This document shows, piece by piece, positions 21,544 through 32,642 of a stretch of 64,000 nt of DNA. The notes beneath the pieces are model-generated. The model did not search any database, was not told the origin of the DNA, and saw nothing but the letters and a program-made list of their open reading frames with translations. A program made the translations under genes and the position numbers. Position 1 is the first letter of the stretch, and each line of letters starts with the position of its first letter. Location: contig NC_056754.1 in NCBI RefSeq assembly GCF_018687715.1, forward strand, positions 21,447,001-21,511,000. Direction: 5' to 3'. The stretch comes from Carya illinoinensis (Eukaryota > Streptophyta > Magnoliopsida > Fagales > Juglandaceae).

Positions 21544-21755
21544 TGTTATAAAACTTAATAAAAAGGAGAGAGAGCGAGAGAGAACGAGAGGAAATTCTTA
21601 TTGATCTCTATATCAAACTTATCAATTTCTTAAAGAATTCAACGATATATATAGGCGTACAAAGGGGACTATGCTAGCTCACTATGCTAGCACTATGCAC
21701 TATGCATTTGACGACTAGATAAATGTGGTCATACAATTCAAGATAGTTTATAACA
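21544..21755 (-). repeat. 5' LTR (212 bp) of the young element
   Basis: Direct repeat of 16139-16337 with an extra 13 bp (ACTATGCTAGCTC duplicated next to ACTATGCTAGC). Outside it is TATTG at 21756-21760, the right target duplication. Confidence 0.93.
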
Positions 21756-21905
21756 TATTGATGTTTTTTACATTATTGCTGTTAATATTAAACCATGGTT
21801 GAACATGCTTTGGGCTGGGCCTTACCTTTAAATTCGGATTTGTGTTTTAGAACAGTTTGGGCTTCGTTATACTTTCATAGAAAATTATTATATATTCTTT
21901 TACAT

Positions 21906-22328
21906 GGGCTTGGTTTTACTTGGACATATACTAACCAAATCCCTCACCTCATGATCAGCAAGGGTATCGATCTCATCAATATAAACTCATGCCTCCTCCT
22001 CAGCTGTCTCTGCCTCAACTGAAAGATCAGACTCTTTAAGCACTACATTCGGATATGCATCTGACAGCCTAGGAATACCGAGATGCTCAGCAAGTAGTAC
22101 CCGTGAAAATACAACAGGTACTCCTCAGACGGAGATCCCGTAGGCCCCTCCATCATCGGGGCTGACACTACCGAGCTCTCTATAGAACTCAGCAACAATG
22201 TCAATATAGAAGACTGACTCCCATGCTTCCTCCCGTGCGTCTAGGATAGATCCCCAACCACGATCGCTGAAGACTGCTGACAGTGAATGACCCTCCCAAA
22301 CAAGACTCTGGAAATCAGAAATATTCAT
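21906..22328 (-). pseudogene. Fragment of a plant transposon-protein domain ORF
   Basis: From the ATG at 22326-22328 the minus strand reads MNISDFQSLVWEGHSLSAVF, then GWGSILDAREEAWES, IVAEFYRELG, a TGA where GISVRGVPVVFSR would be expected, and then LAEHLGIPRLSD. A second stop follows in EEEA*VYIDEID. This pattern (GW...YP/DIV.EFY..L...V.G....F....L..LGIP) is that of the putative plant transposon protein domain found in retrotransposon-derived ORFs. Two in-frame stops and no start context make it a relic. Confidence 0.6.
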
Positions 22329-22485
22329 TGGTCACTCCAGTGATCGATTGGCTTCGAGTGGGTACTGTTTATGTCAGAGAAGATGGCGTTGAACAGCGGA
22401 GATCGATGGTTAACGGCGGAGAACGTACGAAATGCACACGTTTTGCTTCCGTAAAAATGATGTCCGCAACAACTTATATATGCAA

Positions 22486-24012
22486 TACCGTTTGAACTTA
22501 CCGTTCGAACATATTAACTGTAATTTCGGTTATTATTAAAAGATGATATTTTTATCATTATAGTTTTTCATGATTACTATATTTATTATTTATAATATAG
22601 TATATAGTATATTTTCATTTAGTAGATAATATTATATTATATTATATTAACTTATATATAGTATAAGTTATATGATGTAGTATAATATAGTATACTATAT
22701 AGAGTTCTCTATATAATAATACTAGGTAACATATAATAGTGTTATGGTAAATGCATGTTATGACTTGTTTAGTATATTAAGCTAATTTTATTTTAGTTAT
22801 AAGCTAATTAACTAACATTCTCTATTCTAGCACTATAGATGACATTATATTATATGATAGTATATATATGTTATATATATTAGGATATATTAACATATTA
22901 ACATATATAGTAATATTTGATTATAATATATAATCAAGCATATATGTTATAGCTATTGATGTCAAGTTGTTCATTAAATTAAATTAAATAATCGTATGTC
23001 AATTGTTCTTTAAATAAAACTAAACAATCGTATGCCATAGAGACTTTGCAGTGAAGTGCAGTCTCCGAGATAAGATATGCATTTTCTAAAGATAATTCTT
23101 AATTATTATCTCCGAGATAAGAAGCTTGTAAGTATTTCCTCCGTCTTATTTAGCAATTTAACATTATTATTCTACTTGACATCTCGAATTTGTAAAGCTA
23201 ATCAGATAAAAAACAATTCATTTCGATTACATAGAATGTCTTAGATTTTGTACTTTCGGAAAAAAATGCACTTTAATTTAATTTAATTTGGCTTGGAACT
23301 TTTATAGGACATCAGTAGCTATAATCTAGTGCAAATCCAATTTTTAATCTAATAAAAAAGTACACTGAATCTGAGTTTGAACATCGTTCGAACGCTTACT
23401 ATTATGCATTTGAACGTTTTTGTACCCAGGATATTAACGTTCGAACGTAATATTTCACGTTCGAACGTTAAAATCACGGGGGAAAACTTTCCAACAAAAT
23501 AATTTCATGTTCGAACGGTTAGTAAGTTACCGTTCGAATGTAAATGTTCTACATTTAGACTACAGAATCTCACAATCTCGCGCTTGTCTCACCGCTCCTA
23601 GTGTCACTCCCAGTTCATTTCCCATATAACCAGTGCCATTCTCTCTCAATCCAGCCTCCAAATATTATTTGCTTTCATCCATCTCGTATATTTTCGGATT
23701 AAGAGGTTATTTTTACTGTTTTTTGAAGAGCTTTTTCAAGGTTTTGGAAATTACATGTACTCTTGCAATTTCATTTATCAAAACCAGGTATTTATGCTAT
23801 CTTTGACTCATTTTGATTTGAATATAAGTGTTTTCATTTGCTGCACTGAGTTTGTGATATTGTATGCTTTCGTTTGATGTAATGAGTAACATATATGTTG
23901 GGGTTTTCGGAGGTTGAAGACGACTGGAATCTATTCCAGAACCGTTTGAATGGTACACGTTTACCGTTCGAACGTGCGTTATAAGTTCGAATGGTCAAGT
24001 TCACCGTTTGAA
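22486..24012. repeat. Left subterminal repeats of the CACTA element
   Basis: Copies of (A)CCGTTCGAACG-like motifs lie in both orientations at about 22486, 22500, 23386, 23432, 23459, 23509, 23531, 23941, 23962, 23991 and 24010. Several are the palindrome CGTTCGAACG. Such repeats are the binding sites of the small TNPA protein in En/Spm. Between them lie AT-rich stretches (22550-22960) with no gene. Confidence 0.75.
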
Positions 24013-24148
24013 TGTTATGTTGGTCAGTATTAAAATGTTAATTACAAATTAGAATATCCAACTTAATTTTGAAATCTATCAATTTCAATATTAATTGAAT
24101 TACAAATAATTAAAATTCAATAATTAAAATTCAACAAATAATTTAAAT

Positions 24149-24390
24149 ACTAACTATTTAAATTAATAAAATTAAAGTTTGGAATTAAAATACAAATAGT
24201 TAAGATTTAATAATATTTAAATACTAACTATTTAAATTAATAAATTTAAAGTCTGGAATTAAAATAAAAATAGTTAAGATTTAATAATATTTAAATACTA
24301 ACTATTTAAATTAATAAAATTAAAGTTTGGAATTAAAATACAAATAGTTAAGATTTAATAATATTTATTCACTAACTATTTAATTTAATC
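24149..24390. repeat. 74-bp tandem repeat, about three copies
   Basis: ACTAACTATTTAA recurs at 24149, 24223, 24297 and 24371, exactly 74 bp apart. The unit contains TTAAAGTTTGGAATTAAAAT and AATAGTTAAGATTTAATAA. It lies inside the CACTA element just before the transposase gene. Confidence 0.9.
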
Positions 24391-24865
24391 AATTGACTTT
24401 TAATTAGCATATCTTGCGTTGTTTGTATGATACGTGTTAGCATATCTTGTATTGCTTGTTCATCAAAATAAACCTTAGACCCGTTTGAGAATTATCAATC
24501 TGGATGAATTGAAAGATTGATAACTCTTGAATTGTCCAAAGTGGATAGTTTGAAATTGTAAGATCATTATCGCAAACTATCGATCTATATCTGTTATACG
24601 TCCAGCATTAAGATTTTGGTAGATTCATTCCTTATACTCCGAATATGTGTTAAACGTCGGTGAACACAACTAGACGAGCATATTTGGAGAACTATGGGGA
24701 GATGCTGCCGAAATTTTGTTGGACGTGACAGATTATAGAGGATAGGTTTGCGACTATGATCTTACAATTCCGAATGGGATAGGACCAACCACCCGGTGTA
24801 AGGTGGCATACTCCTTGATTGATACATGATACATGATACATGTTTGTTTGTTGATGCATACATGA

Positions 24866-27800
24866 TTGTTTGTAATGAAGATAGTCGGCATAGATAAGAG
24901 TTGGATGCGAATTAGCGATCGATTGGGTCAGAATTATAACGTATATGCTGAAGGTGTTAAGAAATTCTTAGATTTTGCATTGGTTACATGTGATAGTGAT
25001 GGGCGTATTAGATGCCCATGTAAAGAATGCAGGAATTTATGCTCTCATAAGATAGACTTGGTGAGAGAGCATCTGTTTGTGAAAGGTATTGACAAGGGTT
25101 ATACTGATTGGGTCTTACACAGCGAATCATATCCAACTTCATTCGATGCTCCACATGAAGAAGAAGAGATCGATGAAGATGTACAACCAGATATTATTGG
25201 AGATGAATATGATGAGGATATGGAGGAAATATTAGGTGACATCGATGCAGGAATGTTTATGCATGAAGGTGGCACGGACACATCAAGTTCAAATAATGGG
25301 GGTCATAATACTTTTGCACGATTGTGGAATGATTCACAACATGAGCTATATCCAGGATGCAAAAGACACAGTAAGTTATCATTTACTGTATGACTGCTTC
25401 ACATAAAATCAATGTGCCGATTATCAATTAAGGCTGTCAATATGTTACTCCAGTTGTTTAAGGAGGCACTGCCATCATATAATACTTTACCTTGTAATTT
25501 CTATGAAGCAAAAAAATTGAAACGAGGACTTGGATTTGATTATAATGTAATACATGCATGTAAGAATGATTCCATATTATTTTGGCAAGAGAATGAGCAG
25601 TTGAACGAATGTCCCATATACCACGAATCAAGATGGACATCTAACAAACAAAATGTGCTGCAAAAGGTAGTACACCACTTTCCATTGACACCTAAATTAC
25701 AACGATTATATATGTCACGTGCAACGGCTGCAGACATGATATGACACTCATTAGCCAGAGTTAGAAACGATAATATTTTATCACATCCTGCTGACTCCTA
25801 GGTGTGGAAGGAATTTGATAAGGAACACCCATGATTTGCAGAAGAACTACGTAATGTGAGACTTGGGTTGGCAACAGATGGATTTAATCCGTTTGGAAAC
25901 ATGAGTACTAATCATAATACTTGGCCAGTTGTACTTATGCCATATAATCTACTACCATGGAAGTGTATGAAATATCCATATTTCATGATGAGTTTACTCA
26001 TTCCAGGTCCGAGATCACCGGGAAATGATATAGACATACACTTACAGCCATTGATTGCAAAATTGAAAGATTTGTGGGAGAATGGGGTTGTCACATTTGA
26101 TTCATCAACAAGCAAGTCGTTCAAGATACATGCTGCCGTTTTATGGACAATAAATTATTTTTTAGCTTATAGAAACTTGTCAGGTTGGAGTAATAAGGAG
26201 AAAATGGCATGTCCAACTTGTAACAAACATACTAAATCTGAATGGCTCACTTACGGGAGGAAATTATGTTTCATGGGTCATCGTCGATTTCTACATGGTG
26301 ACCATAGATGGCGGGAAAATTCACAAATATTTGATGGTACTGTTGAATAGGGCCAACCTCCACCATATTTGTCTGGTGAAGATTTACTTGCACAATTTGT
26401 AGATGTTGGTTGTAATGAATTTGGTAAAAAACATCAAAAGAGAAAACAAGCTACATCTGAGTTGAATTGAACTAAGAATAGTATATTTTTCGATCTTCTA
26501 TACTGGTCAAAGTTAAAATTACGGCATAGTCTTGATGTTATGCATATTGAAAAAAATATATGCGAATCCGTATTGGGAACATTAATGTCAATTGAAGGAA
26601 AAACGAAGGATACATTAAACTCAATGAATGATTTGAAGTGGTTGGGAATAAGACCGGAAATGCAATTACAAGAAAATGGTTCGTCCGTTTACATGCCGAT
26701 TGGATGGTATACATTGTCAATGAATGAAATGGCTACCTTTTGTGAGTGAATAATGAAAATTAAATTACCGGACGGTTATGCCTCGAATTTGACAAAGTGT
26801 GTGCAAACAAATGATTGGAAAATAATTGAGTTAAAAAGTCATGACTTTCATGTCTTTTTGCAGCGTATCTTGCCTATTGGTATCTGTGGGTACTTGACTA
26901 GAGACGTGCGCGTGGTTTTGACTGAGTTGGGTTTATTTTTCAAAGACTTATTTGTTAGGACATTAAATGTAGAAGCTTTGGATCGAATGGAATGGGAAAT
27001 TTCCATAATATTGTGTAAGCTAGAAATTATTTACCCACCGTCATTTTTCAATGTCATGGTTCACCTAGCCGTCCATTTGCCACGTGAGGCTCGACTTGCA
27101 GGACCAGTTCAGTATAGATGAATGTATCCCATTGAACGATTCCTTGGGAAGTTGAAACGAACAATTGGTAACAAGGTTCGTCCAGAATGATCAATTGCAG
27201 AAGCATATATTGATGATGAGTGGCATACCTTCTGTTCCAAATATTTCCACGGAGTTGACACTAGGTTTGATCGGCCAGAAAGAAACTTTGAAGTTGACAG
27301 AGCTTATTTTTCGTGTTTTTCCAACAAGTACGTCCACTTGGTGCAGTGCGTGGTTATGACTTATGTGAAAGAGAGTTTGAGAAACCTCAGTGGTACGTGC
27401 TGAACAATTGCCCTGAGATATAGAATTACTTGAAGTAAATACTAATCTTTTCTTAATTTAATATTTGCTCATTTACTTTCACAAAATTCTAAGAATATAA
27501 AATACATGTGGTAATCTGTAATCATCAATTTCAGAGATCATATTAACATGCTCAAGGAACTAGGAGTAAATGATATAGACCAGAAATATGAAGAGGAGTT
27601 CCCAAGATGGTTTGAACAATGAATAATGACATTAGATATGCTTTACTCATCCAATAGTTCAGAAAATATTGATTGTTTTTTTTATTGATATAATAGAAGT
27701 TTTACTCAATATGTATCTTGTACAAATGCATGCCAATAATCCAAACGATATATCAGATGAACTGTATGTATTATGCATGTATTTCTCGAGGAAGTATGTA

Positions 27801-28407
27801 TTACACAATAGATCGAGATTACTATAGGAAAACACAAAATAGTGGTGTCCTAGTTGAGGGAAGTCATGATAGAGAAAATATTGATTTCTATGGAGTGATT
27901 GTTGATATAATTGGAATGAAATATTTGGGGGAGCTTGCAGTGTATCTGTTTAAGTGTAATTGGTGGGATTTAAGCAATCCTCGAAGTGGAGTCCGTGATG
28001 ATGAATATTTTTTGAGTATTAATACATCAAGAAAATGGTATGAGAATGATCCATTTATTTTAACTTCTCGAGCATCTCAAGTATTCTACTTAGATGACCC
28101 GGAGTTAGGAAATCAATGGCGAGTAGTACAAAAATATTTTCCAAGAAATATATATGATATTATCCCTCAGGCGGAAGGACGAGATGAAGAAGAAGATGAT
28201 GCCTTTACTCAAGAAGCATACCAAGAGAGTCAGTCCGTCTTTAATTTATTTGTGGATTTGAGCCAGTATGAGATGATTCCATTAAATAGAGAAGATATTG
28301 AGGTTAAAATTGTTGATGCAACCCTTGAGCAAAATGTTGATTCATCTGAAGTATCTACAGATGATGAGACTGAATTGTCAAATGATACTGATACAGATAG
28401 TGATTGA
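24866..28407 (+). pseudogene. CACTA transposase (TNPD/TNP2-like), broken
   Basis: The first block (24866-25393) is the transposase-associated domain (DKSWMRISDRLGQNYNVY, CPCKECRNLCSHK). A frameshift or intron near 25375 leads to 25412-25744 (YEAKKLKRGLGFDY, NECPIYHESRW). Next is the Transposase_21 core (25856-26350: NPFGNMSTNHNTWPVVLMPY, PGPRSPGNDIDIHLQPLI, KMACPTCNKHT), then 26540-26749, then a DUF4218-like region (about 26870-27380: PPSFFNVMVHLAVHL, YPIERFLGKLKR). Last is a DUF4216-like region (27718-28407: FYGVIVDIIGMKY, WWDLSNPRSGVRDDEYF) with an acidic tail ending at the TGA at 28405. Stops and frame changes at 25741, 26348, 26747 and 27187 show it is dead. Confidence 0.88.
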
Positions 28408-28480
28408 CGAATTATGTTTTCACATTACTTGATGATGAGCACTATTTTACTTAATGAATATTATATCAGTTTTCTGAAAT

Positions 28481-29990
28481 TATGCTTCCGAAAAGAAAGG
28501 AAGTTCGCAACCCATCTCTATCTATTCCTAGCTCTTCTTCAGACTTACCATTAGAGATTGACTCTACAGAATAAGAAAAATTCTAATAGTCATAAAAGTT
28601 ATTAATTAAGGTTATAATAGAAAATTGATTACAATGTTATAAATCATGATGACTTCACAGTACAATCTCATCAAGGTCGAGGCACTACTAGAGGCGTGAC
28701 GTTAGAAAAATATCGTAAGATGGGTAAAATCAAGGTTAATATTCTTGACGAACATACCGGAGGCGAAGGACAATCAGCAGCCTAGCTTGTATCGCATGTA
28801 GGTGCTCTTACACAAACTTATGCACCTTTGACAACAAGTTCATGGAAGAAAGTATCCCAAGATGTTAAAGAGCTTATCAAGAAGCGTTGTTTGGTAATGT
28901 TTAAAACAGATAGTGAGTTGGTAAATTTTTTTATTTTACTTAAAGTTAGAATATTATAAATGATAATATGTTTGTCTAAATTTTTTTTTTACAGGATGCT
29001 TTCAAATTAAATTTTGGCGGAGAGAGGAGCGTAAGACTGTGGAAGAGTTTATGAGTAATGCATTCCGCAAATATAAGGTGAGGTGTTATGAGCACTATAA
29101 TAAGCTCGAGAATATGGAAGATGCACCCCAACATCCTTTTCAAGATGTCAAACCTTCTGATTGGAAAAAATTTTGTGACATGTTTGAGGATCCATCATAT
29201 AAGGTATAATTATATTAATTATTTTAGTCATCCTATTTTTAATTTCGCTTTATAATATTTTCAATTCCTATGTAGGAGTGAAGTTCTATAAACAAAACAA
29301 ATAGATCGAAATTGAAGATTACTTATCATGCAGGTTCAAGATCTTTCCACCGCCTCTCTAAGAAATTGGTATTGCTATTTTTTTTATTTGTATATAGTTA
29401 ACTGAATATATGAATCATAATGACTTTATATCTTAACTTTATTATAGCAAGATTCAGATGCCAATTATGATCTGACAAAATTATATGCTGCATCACATAC
29501 TAATCGTAATGGAGAGTGGAAGTATCCTAATGCTCATGAGAATTATGTAAGTATTATAAATTGTTCTAAATGAATATATTAGAATATTTATGATGATATT
29601 AACTATTTATTTTATGTGTAGGATAAAATGGTTGTCATACGTACTGAATCTACGTAAGATCAAAACTCCTCAATAAATGAAATTGAGATTTTCACACAAG
29701 TTCTGGGTCAACGTTCAGGATATTTGAGGAGTTTCGATCGCTGTGTAAAACCTTCTTCATCTTCCTATTCTTCTGGGTTTGCCTCTGCGGCCTCTATAGT
29801 ACAAGAGAATTCGAATCGCAGAATCGAAAAATTGGTTGCAAGGCAGCATGAGGTAGATGCTCAATTGGTAAAACAAGGAGAGATAGAGACACACCTCAAA
29901 CAACATGAAGAACAACAAGAACAGTTCAGGAGAGAAATGCAACTCCAAATGCAGCAGCTTATGCAACAGTACAGACCTCCAAGTAACTGA
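28481..29990 (+). pseudogene. CACTA second gene (transposase_24-like, TNPA-like partner), broken
   Basis: ATG at 28481 starts MLPKRKEVRNPSLSIPSSSS. After an intron-like gap the pieces read RGVTLEKYRKMGKIKVNI (about 28690), YAPLTTSSWKKVSQDVKELI (about 28825), EEFMSNAFRKYKV with PSDWKKFCDMFEDPSYK (29040-29200), TNRSKLKITYHAGSRSF (about 29298), KLYAASHTNRNGEW (about 29480) and a Gln-rich coiled coil (29800-29985) ending at 29990. The introns between them have GT/AG borders, for example GTATAATTAT after PSYK. TGA at 29279-29281 stands where Arg is expected (CGA to TGA, the change methylated cytosine gives). It normally pairs with the large transposase and binds the subterminal repeats. Confidence 0.78.
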
Positions 29991-30179
29991 TGGTTTTTTA
30001 CGTATAAATTATGACATTATCTAATTATGTATGAATAATGTCAGTCTCGTGATTATTTATTAGTTTGCACTTATTATAAAACTTTCGTGAGTACTAAATT
30101 GTTTCTAATGTATGTTTTTCAAATCTTATGAATGTCAAATTGGTTTTTTATTATTATGGGATTTTAATAAAATAGTTTT

Positions 30180-30700
30180 CGTTTGAATGACCATGTAACG
30201 TTCGAACGATATCAGATTGGTCAAAAAACGATCGAACGCAATTCATTAGCGTATCGTTCGAACATAACTCAACATCGTTCGATCCATTTATCGTTCGATC
30301 TTTTCTTTTAACGTTAGAACGAAAATCTCTTTTATACTGTTTGAATGTTATCAAAATGTGTGATCGTTTGAACATATTTTCATAACCGTTCAACCAATTT
30401 AATTTCTTTTGAACGCCCAGTATATTATCATTCGAACGTCATTCTGGAACGGAATTGAACCATGATAAAAAAAAACTAACCTGTTTGAACGATATCGAAC
30501 GGTCAATTTCAAAATCGTCTCTAAAGATATTTTTTTAGACGAAATAGTAATTTTCGTCTTAAAATACCTTCTGGGATAGTGATGTTGGGACGACCTTGAG
30601 ACAATTTTTTTTCGTCTCAAAATATTTTTTGGATGAAATCCCTATAATTTGGGATAAAAAATGAAAATTTTCATCCTAAAATAATATTTCTGTTGTAGTG
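30180..30700. repeat. Right subterminal repeats and terminal inverted repeat of the CACTA element
   Basis: At least twelve GTTCGAACG-like motifs occur between 30180 and 30500. They are followed by short hairpin-forming segments (GACGAAATAGTAATTTTCGTC near 30538; GATGAAA/TTTCATC near 30635-30675) and the terminus TTCTGTTGTAGTG ending at 30700. Confidence 0.8.
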
Positions 30701-32642
30701 TCTGAGTTTTATTTTTGAAAAATGGTTAAGTTACTTTGAGCTAGCAAGCCAGCTTTTTTTTTCTTTTTCTTTTGTTTTAAAGCTAGCTAGCTGTTTCAAA
30801 GCGCATGTGGGGATTACTTGGCTTGCTTTGGCAATTCATACTGAGAATTAATTGGAAATTATAGCTCATTATCTTGTTGGCTGAATCTTTCTAAATATTA
30901 ACTTTCTGGATTTGACATAGTCTTCAAATTCAATGTCACGCAAAGAAATTACACATACATAAATAATGCAATAATACTCTTCCATAATTCCACTCACATG
31001 CGACAGCGTTATCGGTGAATTATTGCAATGTGTTTTGGAGTACCCTACTCATCAGGCCGCCATCTGGCGACTAATGATGCACGCGGTGATAAGGTCCCGA
31101 TATATAATATAATTAAGTACCGATCTTTAGTTATTTGACTATTCTTAATCTTATGTCTGAACGTGTATTTGAATATTTCAAGGCGTATCCCCCGTCACCA
31201 TCATGTGATTGATTGATTTTCCTGTACTAGCTCCCTTCTCTTTTGGATTTAAGAAGCCTGGCCAAAACTACTCATGTGGAATCGGCTGCTTAATTTGACC
31301 GCCAGATCAAGCGTCGAGCTCATCATCAATGATTCCCCCATCAAATTCTGATAAAAGTCATTGATCGTGCACGAGGCTGTTTTTGGTTGCAATTAATGCC
31401 TGGTCATTCTTTTCAAGCCTAACTGGTGACTAAGATCATATCATGATCACCTGATGTTGATACGAAAAGATCAGACATTTTTGCTGTAAATTATACCTTA
31501 AATTTTTGTAAAATCTGTCAGGTGTGACCATATATAAAGATCGGATCAAGAGTATCTAAAAATTGTGGAATAATGTATACATTTATATAAGATCATCATC
31601 AAAACTCAAACGTTGTACGCACGTGTTGGATTAGCTTCAAATTAAGATGTTTAATTGGTGTGTAACTACGCGCGGTTGCTACCTGGAAATGAGGAACGAT
31701 GACCCGTGCACCTGGCAGTCAAAGTCCACGTACGTGCATTCTTGACCATTTCTAGTCTAATTGTTATTTAGCGACTCATAATCATGTAATCAGAAAAGAA
31801 CACTTCCGGATATTTCAATGTCAAAAAGTGAATAGATGGAGTTTACTTTTATTTTTACAGCAGGTAAGCTAAACTGATTGAGTTACCTCCGGGAAATATT
31901 GAAGACTTTTAAAAAAAATTTGTGTAATTATTTTTATTTATTTATTTTTTAATATTATATTTTTTAATATAAAATAATTATTTTAACTAATTATATCAGT
32001 AGAGTCCCTTAAAATATATAAAAATGACGTTACTTAATAATACATAGATCAGAAAAAGTTTAGAAGATTACCGGGTCCGATTTCTACCGTTTTTGTAATT
32101 TATATATATTACACAAAAAAATATATAAAGGAAAATTGATGGGCTCTTCCTCATCGTACATGCCCAAAAAATAAAAAAATAAAGAATTATGATTAGGATA
32201 TTGTCGTCGCTCTTCCAATCAGGTAGCGAGTTCATCTTAATTACTTTCACAAACCACCCAAAGATAACACTTCTCCCAGTCTTCCCAACTAAAATACGCG
32301 CGAATTTTACTTTTACTTTTCTCATGTCGGCTCCAGACACCGAAGACGACAATCAAACACAGACATGGTTCTCGGTTTGTTTAAACCTAAACAATGTGTC
32401 TGCTATAAGAAGGAAAAACCTCTTAGGATTTATTTCCAGCCAATCCCCATCCTCCACGTCAGCTTATCTCCACCCGGCTGCAGATTTTAAACTTTCAAAC
32501 CGCCCAATAACTCACCCAGTCAACGGTCCAAAGGATTCGGCATATTCCATTTAAATTTGTTTCTTTTATCCTCGATCGCCGGAAACCCAATTCTCGATTT
32601 GCCAAAGCTTCACACATTAGGGTCACAATTCTGCCCAATCCG
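30701..32642. other. Intergenic region and promoter of the LysM receptor kinase gene
   Basis: No coding sequence. AT-rich, with single W-box-type cores (TTGAC) seen inverted as GTCAAAG near 31720 and GTCAAC at 32519, as expected for a defence-responsive promoter but too short to prove it. No clear TATA box within 100 bp of the ATG; CCATTTAAATTTG near 32548 is the best candidate. Confidence 0.45.

Larger units (their letters stand above)
16139..21755 (-). mobile_element. Young non-autonomous LTR retrotransposon (LARD-like, Copia-derived) with an antisense gene
   Basis: Short LTRs (16139-16337 and 21544-21755, TGTTATAAA...TTTATAACA) flank 5.2 kb and are themselves flanked by the perfect 5-bp duplication TATTG. 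The LTRs are identical except for a 13-bp indel, so insertion is recent. Orientation is minus: a PBS-like site lies inside the right LTR (21531-21543) and a polypurine tract inside the left LTR (16338-16349). No gag, protease, integrase, RT or RNase H can be read on the minus strand. Next to the polypurine tract are two copies of a 102-bp unit that in element sense contains TTTTTCCTTCGCTAAGG and GGTTTTAATGAGGCA. I recognise this as a motif typical of the region after pol in plant Copia elements, suggesting Copia ancestry. The only intact ORF, 17174-17599, lies on the opposite strand. Confidence 0.88.
22486..30700 (+). mobile_element. CACTA (En/Spm) DNA transposon, degenerate, left terminus not found
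   Basis: Two plus-strand genes typical of CACTA elements (transposase with Transposase_21 and DUF4216-type regions; second gene with a plant transposase_24-like region) are bracketed by arrays of TTCGAACG-type subterminal repeats (22486-24012 and 30180-30490). The right end reads TTCTGTTGTAGTG at 30688-30700, i.e. CACTACAACAGAA inverted. No matching CACTACAACAG end exists to the left, so the left TIR has been lost or lies outside what I can recognise. The left limit given is the first subterminal repeat. Confidence 0.82.

Noticed and set aside
22024..22045. GCACTACATTCGG as left CACTA terminus
   Set aside because: It does not match the right end beyond CACTACA and lies inside the transposon-domain ORF fragment.
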